Position numbers and translations under genes: made by a program | Assembly: GCA_963693315.1 (NCBI GenBank) | Contig: OY856187.1 | Span: 382,529,460 to 382,593,459 of the forward strand | DNA length: 64,000 bases | Direction of reading: 5' to 3' | DNA from: Diogma glabrata | Lineage: Eukaryota > Arthropoda > Insecta > Diptera > Cylindrotomidae | Part shown: positions 1 to 10,870 of the stretch, piece by piece | How the letters are laid out: every line of letters starts with the position of its first letter | Position numbering within the stretch: the first letter of the stretch is position 1 | Notes under the pieces: model-generated | Told to the model about the DNA's origin: nothing | What the model saw: the letters and a program-made list of their open reading frames with translations, nothing else | Databases searched by the model: none

Positions 1-329
1 ATACGGAACCAGAAAAGAAATATACATATAATAAACATGCGTATGGATTAAAGAGAATAAACAACCGATTTTATAATAGTGTTACAGTGACTTATTAATT
101 AATAGAAAACTGCATTAATATTATTAATCGACAGATGATTGGTTGTAGAAAATATATACCGATTAGCGGAACCATGGGTTAATTCATATCAATTCGTTAA
201 CGAATTTTATAGCGATTAATGATTATAGGTCGAGTATAAGAAACTAATAAGAACAAACTGACGACAACTAGGAAAACGAATGTGAGAATCTATGGCTGGA
301 CAGCGGTTTGGACTATCACAATGGAATTT

Positions 330-1258
330 GAATTACTCGACATAACAAATGTCAAAAAAGGGGGGGTAAGAACTTCACTTTGAGCTCATGAATGTAATAC
401 TTAGGTCTTTCAGACCGAAGTAATTCAAGACAAAAATATGGAGGGGCTAAAATCTCACAGCTTTGAGATATCAAGACTTCGGTCTGGGTTAAGGATTTTG
501 ATATAATTTTCGGCAAACAACTTTTATGAGGACATGGTTTTAAGTTTTGGGCAGCGATCTATATCAAACATAACTCTTTGTTAAATAACAAGTATTTTTT
601 ATCTCTCTTTTTAGAAATTTATTACAAAACTAACACGAAACATCAATACGTTTCCGGAAAGTTATAATCAAAATTCCAAAAATATTTCAAAAACAATAAC
701 AAATTCAAAAATGTCCATGTCCAATTGCATTCTAAATTACATTTACGTCTAAAAAAATTGGGTAAAAAATAAATAAAAACCTTTCTTTTGACACACTTGA
801 CAACATTTTTTTGACAAACTCATAATGCAATAATCTAGTTTTTGATCTCACATACCAATCCTGACCATCAAGATTTCTCCAAATTTTATGTTCCTACTCC
901 TAATCACTTAAAATGAACGTTTTTTAAGCCAAAAATATGAAAATTTGCTATTTTTGACACAAAATGATTTTTTGACACACATCCGATACAGTTATCGAAC
1001 ACAGCGTCCTTTCGGACCTGTCCATTGTGAATACCTATTTTTAGAAAAAAAAATTTTTGAAATCCCTCCAGCCGTTTTCCCTGCAGCGTAGGCAATGACG
1101 GACGGACGGACGGCCGGCCGACAGACAGACATACAATTTTTTTTTGCTGTTTTAGAATCAGTAGGTCCTAAATCGTCGAGAAATGCCAAAAAGTGGGGGT
1201 AAGAATTCCACTTTTGACTCATGAATGTAATACTTAGGTCTTTCAGACCGAAGTAATT
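330..1258. repeat. Unit bounded by ~90-bp direct repeats
   Basis: Two near-identical segments, about 330-428 and 1170-1258, share a G-rich run, the string gtaatacttaggtctttcag and a following accgaagtaatt. They flank about 740 bp of unique AT-rich sequence that ends in a (GGAC)n/(CAGA)n-like stretch at 1098-1130. The first copy is followed at 473-488 by an inverted match (cttcggtctg) that can pair with cagaccgaag at 411-420. There is no coding capacity: the two minus-strand ORFs here are short and unlike any known protein. This could be a small non-autonomous element with terminal direct repeats, or a tandem duplication of one repeat end. I see it directly but cannot classify it. Confidence 0.5.
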
Positions 1259-1259
1259 T

Positions 1260-2755
1260 CAAAAATATTTGAAATATATACAAAAATTAAAGACAAAATT
1301 TCAAAAATGTAACAAAAATTTAAAAAATTTTCCAAATTGTAACAAAATTTTACAAAATCTTCTAAACTATAACAAAGATTCAAGACCAAATTTTAAAAAT
1401 ATAACAGAATTCAATATAACAAAATAAATTAAAACTAAAACAAAAATTCAGACAAAATTTAAAAAAAAAAAATTCTAAATTATAACGATAATTTTTTTTT
1501 GCTGTCAGAAATTTTGTTTTTCATTCATACAAACTATGATATTTAAACAGTAGGCTATGTTTTAACTGTCGGCAATTCTTCTTGTCGTCGATAATTTTGC
1601 TTTGTCGTTATGAAAATTCTTTGTTGTCATTTTTTCTTCTAACAAAATCAAATTTAAGTTCATCTTGGTAGGCGCATAAATGCTTTAAATTTGTAATTTA
1701 TTTTTGACAAATAAACATAAACATGCAATCAGTTATATGAATAAAAACGGACATTTTTATTATTTGCAAACTGCATTTTTACATAATTTTGTATTATTGA
1801 ATATTTTGTAGAAAAATTTTATTAAGAAACTAATACTTATCTTTTAAACAAAATTATAATTAAAAAAAATTATCTCATTAAATACCACTCTTCATTGAAA
1901 ATTTTGTCTAAAATTTTTCAATTTTACTCATTAAATTATTTTTAAGCAACACTGCTCAATCAAACCACTACTTAAACCACTCGTCCTTCGGACTCGTGGT
2001 TTATTGTGCGCTTTGATTCGCAGTGTTGCTAAATAATTTAATTCGTAAAATCAAAAAATTTTCGAAAAAATTTCAATGACTCGTGGTATTACAACCGAAA
2101 ATTCAAGACAAAACTCAAAACTTTTTTTTAAATTATAACTATCATTCAAAACAATATTTTCCTAAATGTAAATGTATGTGCTCGATATAACAAAAATTCA
2201 AGACAAAATATCAAAAAATGTTCTAAAATATAAAAAAAAATTTCAAAAAAGTTTTCTGAAATATAACAGAATTTAAACACAAAATTTAAAAACAAATTCT
2301 AAAATATAACAAAATTTCAGTATGAATTTTCCAATTTTTTTTTTAAAATTCAAGACAAAATTTCCAACAAATTTTCTAAAATATAACAAAACCAAAAAAA
2401 ATCTTCTCAATAACAAAAATATAAGACCAAATTTCAAAAATATTTTATAAAGTGTAAAAGAAATTCAAAACAAAATTTCAAAAAAATTCTTAAATATTAC
2501 AAAATAAAATTATAATTTTTTTTAAAAATTACAAAATTTTTTTAAAATTAGAAAACAATCAAAACCAAATTTCAAAAATATTTTATAAAATATAACAGAA
2601 ATTCAAGACATAATTTCAAAAAGTTTTAAAATTTAACAAAAATTTAAAACAAAATTTCCATAAAATTTTTAAAAGCATAACAAAAATTTCAAAAAATTTA
2701 GAGAATATAACAAAAATTCAAAACAAAGTTTCAATAATATAACAAAAAAATTAAT
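1260..2755. repeat. Degenerate AT-rich minisatellite
   Basis: The motif aaaattcaagacaaaattt followed by tataacaaaa recurs many times with a loose 35-45 base period at about 1260-1500 and 2100-2750. The copies are diverged and differ in A-run length. The array is interrupted by about 380 bp without the motif (1500-1877) and by a foldback element (1878-2090). No open frame of useful length exists here. The periodicity is visible by eye, but exact unit length needs an alignment. Confidence 0.6.
1878..2090. mobile_element. Foldback/MITE-like palindrome
   Basis: The sequence folds on itself around a ttcg loop near 1991. The inner arms pair caaccactcgtcc-type sequence with gactcgtggttta, and aagcaacactg with cagtgttgct. 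The outer arms pair aataccactc (about 1881) with gactcgtggtatt (about 2080). Pairing is imperfect but spans about 210 bp. There is no ORF, so this is a non-autonomous foldback element. I could not define a convincing target-site duplication. Confidence 0.6.
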
Positions 2756-4332
2756 CAATTATCTAGGTAGTTTTTGCCAAATGGAGTTTCATAGGTTGTT
2801 TCAGTGTTGTTCAACCTGTTGGTCCGATGACAACACCCAACATGTATGGAGAAAAAGTTGTTAGAACGGGTGTTGCCTTAGACATAACGGCCGTGGCGCG
2901 AAGGAAAGATAATTTCATCTCTGTAATCGTCGCCGAATACCGACTGCAAAAACACCTTAACAGGCTTTGGTCTAATGACTAGAAATCAAAAACAATTAAA
3001 AAAATTATTAATGTGCATAGCGATGGAAAATTCTTGCTCCGACCAGGACCCAGGGTGGATTGGTTTTGATGTAAACTGCCACTAATCCACAAGATACGTA
3101 TCTTGCTTGTTCCATCACCTCCGACCTGCCTGACAAAGCAAAAACTTTACTCCACTAAGAGTTCGTGGGATCGTAAAGTTTATAACAAATGTTCCTTAAA
3201 CAAATTTTAAAACAATGTTAAAAAATACAACCGAGAAAATTTTCGTCTCCAGAATAACCCTGTTAGAGTCGAATAGACTCAATTATAGTCGCTCTAGAAT
3301 CCCACTTTGGCCGCCATGTTGTTGCTAATGTCCACCAGATGGTCTTGCTCGTGAAAATCAGCCGGCAATAGTTCGTTTGAAACGAGGGTCCTTTCGCGGG
3401 TCGAAAACCAAGTTCAATAAATTTTATCAAAATAAACGGCTCGTGAAAGAAGTGCACCTCATACCATAACTCTTCCTACTCTTATTTAGCATCTTCTGTT
3501 TGAATAATACGATGTTATAGTCCCTCTAATTGAGACTACTTTACCCCGAATTTTTGAGTATGAGTATGAACTTTTTTTCTGACAGATGAAATCAGAACCG
3601 ATTATAGGTTTGCAACCTTCAAAGTATGTAGAAACGGTCGATATAGACCGATATCAATTACGAAACGTACTAGTTTCATTAAAAAAATAACCCAATTATT
3701 GAATATCGTAAAAAAGTTTATGCTTCGATTTTGAAATTTTTTTATAATGAAGCAATAATGTACAAACAAATAAAACAGATTTTGTGTAACGCTGGGGTCA
3801 CCAATAAAACCGCTTATTAATCAAAAATATATGATTTGATGACTGCAGTCTAGTGTAGTCTAAGTAGTGAAACAATTGTAACTGCTCAACCGGTCTACCT
3901 AGCGAGTAGTTTTCACCGTCCTCGCTATTATAAAAAATGACGCTGAAACCATTTCAATACGCCAAAACCCTTAAAATCTTTGATTTAACATCTCATTTTG
4001 ATTGCCTAACATAATTTTGTTCGATATTTTTGTTTGATATGCCAAATCCATAAACATTAAAAAGTAATATATTTGAAATTAATTTTAAGCGGATACCATT
4101 CACGTTTGATGATGGTGCGCCTTAGGCGCGGCTAAAAATATAATGTTGCACAATTCTTATTGACAATTAAGAAAAGTAAGTTTGATATATCTTGAAGATA
4201 AAACTTTAACTCTGTTATCTAATACGAAAATTGGATTGTTATTTTTAAACTATGTAAAACAGTAGGTTTGCAGTTTAATGTCAACATTAATGCATTTTAC
4301 AACAATTTCAAAAGAAAGTATATTGCATTATT
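2756..4332. other. Intergenic, nothing recognised
   Basis: This stretch lies upstream of the MAO-like gene. A pocket of higher GC (about 2780-3180) stands out from the AT-rich surroundings and may be an old repeat, but no protein family was recognised in any frame. The 64-codon minus-strand frame at 3263-3457 has no recognisable domain. No promoter motif can be defended by eye. Confidence 0.4.
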
Positions 4333-5845
4333 ATGACCGAATTTGAGAACATAATATTTGATGTAATAATTATTGGTGCAAATTTGTCTGGATTAGTGGC
4401 AGCGTTCACAATTTTGAAAAAAGAACCAACCCTTAAAGTTTTTGTTGTTGAAAAATCAGCAAACTTAAATCAACATAATCAGGAACTAGATTTTAAATAT
4501 ATTGGAAAATGGATTTCAAAGGAAGAATTTCATGTAGTTAATTTATGTAAAGAATTGGAGATTCCTATGATACCTCGACGAAAATCAGTGAATTATTCTT
4601 GGTCACTAATCGAAAATATTGAATTTAGAAGATTTTTTACCGAAATAGATATTGATGCGCGTTTTGGAGATTTTTTTTGGTTAATTAATAAAATTTTATT
4701 AGCTATCGTCATTAATAAATTTAAATATTTTATTTCAGTAAACATTCTAATTCCGTAACGATGGAAGAATATATCAATCATAAATTATATTTTACAAATT
4801 CAAAAAATCTAGCACGTTTTTTTATTCGAGCTGTTACCGGAACTGATTCCAAACACATTTCAGTCCAGCAATTCATTTGTTTCTGTAGTAAAATCAAAGG
4901 AATCACAAAACAAATTGAATGGTATCGAATATCTGTATAGATTTTCATTTAATCTTGTTTTCTTAACTGTCTATTAATTTCAGTATCCTTGGACTCAAGA
5001 AATATTTTTCTGTTAATATTAATAAAATAAAAAAAAAATTGATGCAATTTATTCATTCTAACTCAATTTTATTCAACACAAATATAATATCTGTTACACA
5101 AAAGTTAAATTTTATCGAATTAGTTTCGGATTCAAAACTAATCTATCGATGTTCATCCCTTATTATTTCAGATTTGAATTCCGCCATTGATAATATCAAT
5201 TTTTATCCAAAACTTCCAAATGAATTTTTTTCTCAAAGAATTCAAAATGGTTATACGATAACAGAGTTCAGGGCAGAATATTCGCATATATATTGGAAGC
5301 AATCACAAATTTCAGAGAATAGAATATCATTTAAGCCGAATATGTTTTATTATGAATTAAAACCAAAAATTATTGTTGGAGTGATTTATCATGAATTACA
5401 TAACAAATTTGTGCTACCTTCAGTTATATTGAAACTTTTAAATGAAGAACTGAATTCAGGAAACAGATTTATATTACCGATTTCATGGAATCAAAAGTCA
5501 CATGAACAACAAAACTATCGTAATATTTCAACGACATTAACATTTCATAAAATCATATTCGATTCACCTTCTTCGGAAAATTTATACTGTGGATATATTA
5601 ACAACAAAGTTAAAAGTGGATTAAGATCAGCGATTCTATCACTTCTTGAATTGAGACCTCAATCTATAAATTATATGGATATAATTGAATTAAAAACTGC
5701 CTACATAAAAGAAACTGATCAGTATAACTGTTTTGAAATATTATTTAAATCGTTTAATCTCTACAATACAATATATTATTCTGTAATTACATCAGGATTA
5801 TTGTTTGTATTAAATTCAATATATAAATATAATAATAAATCATAA
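4333..5845 (+). CDS. Divergent monoamine-oxidase-like flavoprotein, three exons
   Basis: Predicted exons are 4333-4679, 4739-4921 and 4984-5845. They total 1392 nt, giving 463 residues plus TAA. Intron 1 (4680-4738) runs GTTAAT...TTTCAG and intron 2 (4922-4983) runs GTATCG...TTTCAG. Both are phase 2, and joining them keeps one frame with no internal stop. The N-terminus (residues about 9-20, FDVIIIGANLSG) is a dinucleotide-binding loop in which the usual GAGLSG has become GANLSG. Exon 2 (TMEEYI... ARFFIRAVTG) resembles the MAO helical segment around its TMKELI motif. NLYCGYINN at about residue 376 sits where MAO has its SGYMEGA motif. The last 25 residues are hydrophobic with a basic tail, like the MAO outer-mitochondrial-membrane anchor. 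The SGGC flavin-attachment cysteine, the GGSGQ motif and the expected active-site lysine region are not recognisable. By family it would oxidise amines with FAD, but activity is doubtful. Family assignment is from recalled motifs, not an alignment run. Confidence 0.72.
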
Positions 5846-5873
5846 AATTAGAATAGAATTTAAGATTTATTAG

Positions 5874-5879
5874 AATAAA
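5874..5879 (+). terminator. Candidate polyadenylation signal
   Basis: AATAAA lies 28 bases after the stop codon of the MAO-like gene, in AT-rich sequence. Another AATAAA overlaps the last codons (5834-5839). The motif is common by chance in DNA this AT-rich, so placement is the main support. Confidence 0.35.
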
Positions 5880-6472
5880 ATTATTGTTACATTTCAGATT
5901 TTATCGCAAAAGTATTGATTTTTGGTTGCTTTAGTGTTGGGCCTGATAAGGTGGAATATTTTTATTAAGATTTTACTAATAATTTATGTTATATGTGGGT
6001 TTCGATGGATTATATTGAATTTTGAAAGTCGGTAGGCAACTTAAATTATTGGTTTGGTAGAATATAAACATAGGAAATATAACCCAAATATCAAGAAAGG
6101 AATTTATTTGAATGAACGCCTATTTAATATTCTACAGTTATCAATCCGATTTACTAACTTAATTTTTTCTTTCATTCTAGGTAAGAAATATTGCGTGAAA
6201 CAATTGGCTAAGTAACATATATATATCTACAACTTAAAAGAACTTAATGCCGTCGAGGACGGATGTATTTGTTTATAGGTAAGAGGCATCATTTTCGTAT
6301 TTATTTTAGAACATGTCCTAACTACCGATTTTTCTCCATCTCTTTCTTTGGTTCACGATATCATCTCTTTGGATTTGTTTATGGTAGAAAATTGTAAGAA
6401 AGTGTTTACTTTTCTTACTTATATTTTTATCAACTTTGACTTTATTTATCAGAACTATAAAAACTTTAAAAA
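5880..6472. other. Intergenic, nothing recognised
   Basis: AT-rich sequence between the MAO-like gene and the higher-order repeat element. No ORF of note, no repeat motif shared with the rest of the window that I could see. Confidence 0.4.
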
Positions 6473-8656
6473 ATATTGCGACGCTGATGCATAGGCTGAC
6501 TTCACCACAGCTCTGGAAACATAGTGTTCTGGATATATAATGAGCTAATATCCATAAAATACTTTAATTAAAAGCTAACCAATATTATGGGCTTCGTAGT
6601 TCTAATAATAAATATATTGAAGCAAGCAGTAGTATCCCAACAAACAAATTCTGTTGTACGAGAAAAAGTAAAAAAAAATTTTATCGGAAGTGACAAAGGG
6701 GAAGTTAGGATACAGAACTGTTGTAAACCGTACTAAATGTGTATGAACCAAATTTCATTCAACTCGATTATCAGGTACAGAAGTTATTGAGCTTCCAAAA
6801 TAACAGGTGCTTGGAGGACCTTCTACCACTTTGTTCACTATCGCTAAAAAAACTAATCAGTTCCTTGCCATACATATTTGCATCTTTTTGCAAAGTGTAA
6901 TCAAAATTACTTAACGAACGAATGTTGTATGCTTCCAACAAACATTGAAACAATAAACAGGTGTTCGGGAGGACCCCACTACTTATCCCAATATTATCCA
7001 AAAACTAGACAATTCTTTGTCAATAAAGTCTTTATCTTTTTTCAAAGTGGCATTAAAATTGATTAATGAATGAAATCTGTATGCTCCCAACAAACTTTAA
7101 AAACAAAGTGTGAAAAGTCAGCAGTTGTATGGTGGACCCCCCGCCACTATGATCAATGTGTCCCAAAAGATGATAATTATCTTCTCACACTAATTGAACC
7201 CTTTTCCATATGTTTCATCATAATCACTTCATTATTGTAGGCTGTATTGTGCATAAAGACACTAAAAAAACTTCAAAAATTTACAAAAAAAAAAATTTAC
7301 CGGAGTGAAAAACCGGAAGTTGGGATGTAGAACTGTTGTGAACCGTACTAAATGCTCATGTACCAAGTTTCATCCAATTTGACTATCAGGTACAGATGTT
7401 GTTGAGCTTTAAAAAAACAGGTGTATGGTACACCCCCCACCACTTTGTTCACTATCGCTCAAAAACTAATCAGTTCTTTGCCATACATGTTTGCATCTTT
7501 TTGCAAAGTGTCATCAAAATTCGTTCACGAACGAATGCTGTGTGCTCCCAACAAACCTTGATAAAAGTGTGACACATTAAACAGGTGTTCGGGAGGACCC
7601 CCACCACTTATTCCAATATTAGCCAAAAACTAATCAGTTCTTTGTTACTTAAGTCTCCATCTTTTTCCAAAGTGTCATTAAAATTGATTAATGAATGAAA
7701 TCTGTATGCTCCCAACAAACTTAAAAAACAAAGTGTGAAAAGTCAGCATTTGTATGGTAGACCCCCCACCACTTTGATCAATGTGTCCCAAAACATTATA
7801 AATAATAGGATTGAAATCCTATTCCATAAGTTTCATCATAATCACTTTGTTATTGTAGGCTGTATTGTGCATAAAAACACTGAAAAGACTTCAAAAAAGT
7901 ACAATAAAAATTTTTTTACCGGAAGTGAAAAACCGGAAGTTGGGATGCAGAACTGTTGTAAACCGTACTACATACTCATGTACCAAGTTTCATCCAATTC
8001 GCTTATCAGGTACAGATGTTATAGAGCTTTAAAAAAACAGGTGCTCCAGGGACCCCCACCACTTTGTTCACTATCGCTCAAAAACTAATCAGTTTTTTGT
8101 CATACATGTTTGCGTCTTTTTCCAAAGTGTCATCAAAATTCATTCACGAATGAATGTTTTATGCTCCCAACAAACATAAAAACTTTGTGGAAAAAACCAC
8201 CTGTTGTATGGTGGACCCCCCCAACCCTTTATCCAATGTGCTCCAAGAGCTGATAAAATCTTTCTCATGTTATTTTAAAGCTTTTCGCAACGTTTCATGA
8301 AAATCGATCGGTAATTCTAGGCTACAGTAGGGATAAACACCTAAAAAAAAAAACTTTTTAACCGGAAGTGACAAACCGGAAGTTGGTATGCAGAAATATT
8401 GGAAACAGTACTAAAACCTTATATACTAAGTTTCAATAAGATCATAGCCCGGGATCAGAAGTTATTCAAGATTTAAACTTAGAGGTGTTCGGGAGACCCC
8501 CCGCCATTTTGTCCAAATTTGAAATGAATCCAGATCTTCCATTTTCAAGTGAACCTGTATCATTTGCCAAAGTTTCATCAAGATCCTATGCAGAAAACTC
8601 TACCACCCACCCACCCACCCACCACGCACACACAGACGTACACCAAATTTTTTTTG
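6473..8656 (+). mobile_element. Higher-order tandem repeat element with paired CCGGAAGT motifs
   Basis: A unique leader (about 6473-6680, starting aatattgcgacgctga) is followed by large units that each begin with a double ccggaagt-type motif, at 6684, 7301, 7917 and 8358. The first spacings are about 617 bp and the last about 441 bp. Inside each unit, related sub-blocks share phrases such as aaaaactaatcagttctttg, aaagtgtcatcaaaatt and gaccccccaccactttg, so this is a repeat of repeats. It ends in a cacccacccacc / cacacacagacgt stretch near 8610-8640. The same leader and units recur in inverted orientation at 58440-59875, and a partial copy is at 36035-36573. No coding capacity: ORFs in it are chance frames. 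Class unknown. A LINE untranslated region, a Helitron-type element or a satellite-bearing transposon are all possible. Confidence 0.75.
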
Positions 8657-9019
8657 GCTATTTTTTTTTTTTTTTTTTTTTTAAATAAAATGTGTTGGGT
8701 AATAGGGTTTAGAATATGTGTCACAACAACACATAAATACCTTTTAAGACCTAGGTCTAGACCTGGATCCCACAACAACTGGCGTTCTAAGGTGTAGATT
8801 AACGCATTTTTTAAACATCTGCGGGTTGAAGCCACCTGAGACTAAGTGTTCCGGCAAACTATTCCATTTGTACGCAGTTCGGACAAAGAAGTCTCTCTGC
8901 GATCTGCCAGTATGACAGCGCGGGATCTCTACAGTTTCACCGGTTGCGGCAGCCGACTGCCGAGTGGAACGGGGGTAAATAGAGGATGGTCCAAATGATT
9001 TAGATATAGGATGGTCCAA
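8657..9019 (-). mobile_element. LINE 3' end with poly(A) tail
   Basis: Read on the minus strand, a frame at 9019-8744 has the motif FFVRTAYKWNSLPEHLV followed by FKKCVNLHL, the typical C-terminal end of CR1/Jockey-group LINE reverse transcriptases. About 60 bases after it, a run of T at 8658-8680 on the plus strand is the poly(A) tail of this minus-strand copy. It is severely 5'-truncated, with only the last roughly 90 codons left, and it abuts the CCGGAAGT element directly. A related 3' untranslated stretch is visible at about 40385-40475. Confidence 0.7.
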
Positions 9020-9344
9020 AACAAAAGAAAAAATAAAATTTGGGGTATGTAAGATTTTTTTTTCACGATAGATTGCATTACTTCACACAATTTAAAATTG
9101 TGGTGAAGTAAAAATTCTAATCTATTGCCGGATATTTGTATTTTTTTTTCAAATTGTTATAAATACATCAACTACTTTCAACTCCTTTTAAATGCATTTA
9201 TTTAACTTCACTTGTATGTATATATGTCCTGGAATTTCACGCTCAATATTTTACCCACTTCCACCGAAGCTATTTGACACTCACGTTTGGCTCTCGTGAT
9301 AATGCACTATTCCGTCTATGCCGCCATTTTTAATCCATTATCGT

Positions 9345-9600
9345 TTTAAAATGGCGATCTATAATTTGTACAGCAACTTCTATGATATGGGTATCAAATG
9401 AAAGACTTGGTAGACGAAACAAAATAAGTAAATTGAAGTTATCCTAAATTCAATCTGGCGGACGTCCCAAAATGGCGATTTATAATTTCCATAGCAACCC
9501 CGATGCTATGATATGGGTATCAAATGAAAGGGCTTGATGAGCGAAAAAAATAAGTAAAGTGACGTTATTCTAAATCCAATATGGCGGCTGTCTAATATGA
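9345..9600. repeat. Two-copy ~125-bp tandem repeat
   Basis: Two adjacent units each begin aaaatggcgat.tataatt and contain atgatatgggtatcaaatga followed by aaagt.gacgttat.ctaaat..aat.tggcgg. Unit 1 is about 9348-9470 and unit 2 about 9471-9600. Non-coding and probably part of an unidentified dispersed element, since the ATGGCGG-rich style is common in insect repeats. Confidence 0.6.
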
Positions 9601-9631
9601 CAATGTAATGCAACACAAATTTAACAAAAAG

Positions 9632-9742
9632 TGTCCACGTGGTCAAGTGGATAGAGCCTTGAACTCATATGGTTAAAGATTCAATTCTCGGCTAGACTAA
9701 TCGTAAACCAAACGTGCCAAATACCCAATGCTGAGGTGAGTA
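9632..9742 (+). mobile_element. tRNA-derived SINE, 5' part
   Basis: tggtcaagtggatagagc matches a tRNA-like polymerase III A box, and about 35 bases later agattcaattctc is a weakened B box. The cloverleaf is poor, so this is a SINE head rather than a tRNA gene. The body continues to a TA at 9741-9742, where a MITE is inserted, and resumes at 10692. Confidence 0.6.
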
Positions 9743-10689
9743 GGGGGAAGTGGGGATGGTATAAACAGTTTGTACTTAAAGCTCAATAACTTTAAAACCA
9801 TAAAACATTTTTACTTAAAAACTGTTTCATTGTAAAATTTCATATCTTTACTACATAAAACTATTTTTTTTAATTACGTAACTAAGCATTAAGTATAAAA
9901 TTTTGAATTTCAAAAAATTTATAGTTCTCGTTTAAAGTATCCCCACTGGTGGGGCACTTATAAACAATGAGCATTTTTGTATGGGCCACATATAAACACC
10001 CAAAAAACACCACAATAAAATTCATGAAGTACCTTTTTTAAAATTTTTTATTATTTATTGTGCTTCAAACAATATATATAAGCATATAACATATATATTT
10101 CTTTAAAAAAAACAATATTTTTCGATTGTTGTAAAACCTCAATAAATTCAGGTAGAAAATTATAAAGAAAAAAGCAAAAATTTAATCTCATCGTATGTTT
10201 AGGTTTTGCAAATCAATATCAAAAGTGAAACGGGAAACCACACGTATACCATATAACCATACCATACTTCACATATAAACGCGTTTATACTATCAAAATT
10301 TTTTTTGTTTATATGTGCCCCACGTGGCGATTTTAGGGTTATGTTTTGAAAAATTATTCCAAGATCTAAAATTTGGCTAAAATAAAGAAATATTATGTTT
10401 CTTGAATATTTCAGCTATCAAAACATGTTGGAATATTTTTAAACATATGATGGTAAAAAAAGTTATTCGAGTTTTACAAAAAAAAAAATATTTACTTTTG
10501 GGTTGCCAAAACATCTATTCACCAATAACTTTTGAACAAGACTGACTTCAGCTGTCAAATTCTCCTGGTGTGTGTAATCGATCGAAGCGACATCTGTGAT
10601 ATTTTTGCCGAATTTTTTGATTGATGTTTTGTGAGGGAAATTAAAACTGTTTACAGTTGCCCCATGTTTATACTATCCCCACTTCCCCC
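9743..10689. mobile_element. TA-flanked MITE-like DNA transposon
   Basis: The element starts with GGGGGAAGTGGGGAT followed by GGTATAAAC and ends with the near-perfect reverse complement (one mismatch, in the TATAAAC-proximal part), giving terminal inverted repeats of about 24 bp. It is flanked by TA on both sides (9741-9742 and 10690-10691), the target-site duplication typical of Tc1/mariner/pogo elements. It is 947 bp long with no transposase frame, so it is non-autonomous. Internally the phrases cacatataaac and gtttatatgtgccccac face each other near 9985-10330, a second level of inverted symmetry. It interrupts a SINE. Confidence 0.75.
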
Positions 10690-10870
10690 TACGTGTCGAT
10701 TGCTGAACAGTATGGGAATATTGAAAAATGTCATGCCGCTAACGTACCTTAGGATACCGGAAACCTCCGGTTGTAACCACTCTTAGCTCTCTACACGGAC
10801 CTCTGGGGAGGCAGACCGTTCCTTGTCTTTGTTATATCTTACGTTGGTTGCGATGAGATAAAAACATAAT
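10690..10870 (+). mobile_element. SINE, 3' part after MITE insertion
   Basis: Sequence after the MITE reads on from the SINE body (cgtgtcgattgctgaacag ... gaaacctccggttgtaacc ... ctctggggaggcagaccg). It is clearly GC-richer than the neighbours and has no ORF. It is assigned to the same SINE as 9632-9742 by continuity across the insertion, so the exact 3' end is uncertain. Confidence 0.45.

Noticed and set aside
330..1258. Small LTR retrotransposon (TRIM) bounded by direct repeats
   Set aside because: The repeats lack TG...CA ends, and no primer-binding site or polypurine tract could be placed, so I list it only as a repeat.
6473..8656. CRISPR-like array
   Set aside because: Units are hundreds of bases long and differ internally. 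There are no short identical repeats with unique spacers, and the DNA is eukaryotic.
6771..8797. Several 60-120-codon frames
   Set aside because: They lie in tandem units of the higher-order repeat and start or stop at arbitrary points.
9632..9698. Functional tRNA gene
   Set aside because: The A box is good but the B box is degraded and no acceptor stem pairs, so it is a SINE head.
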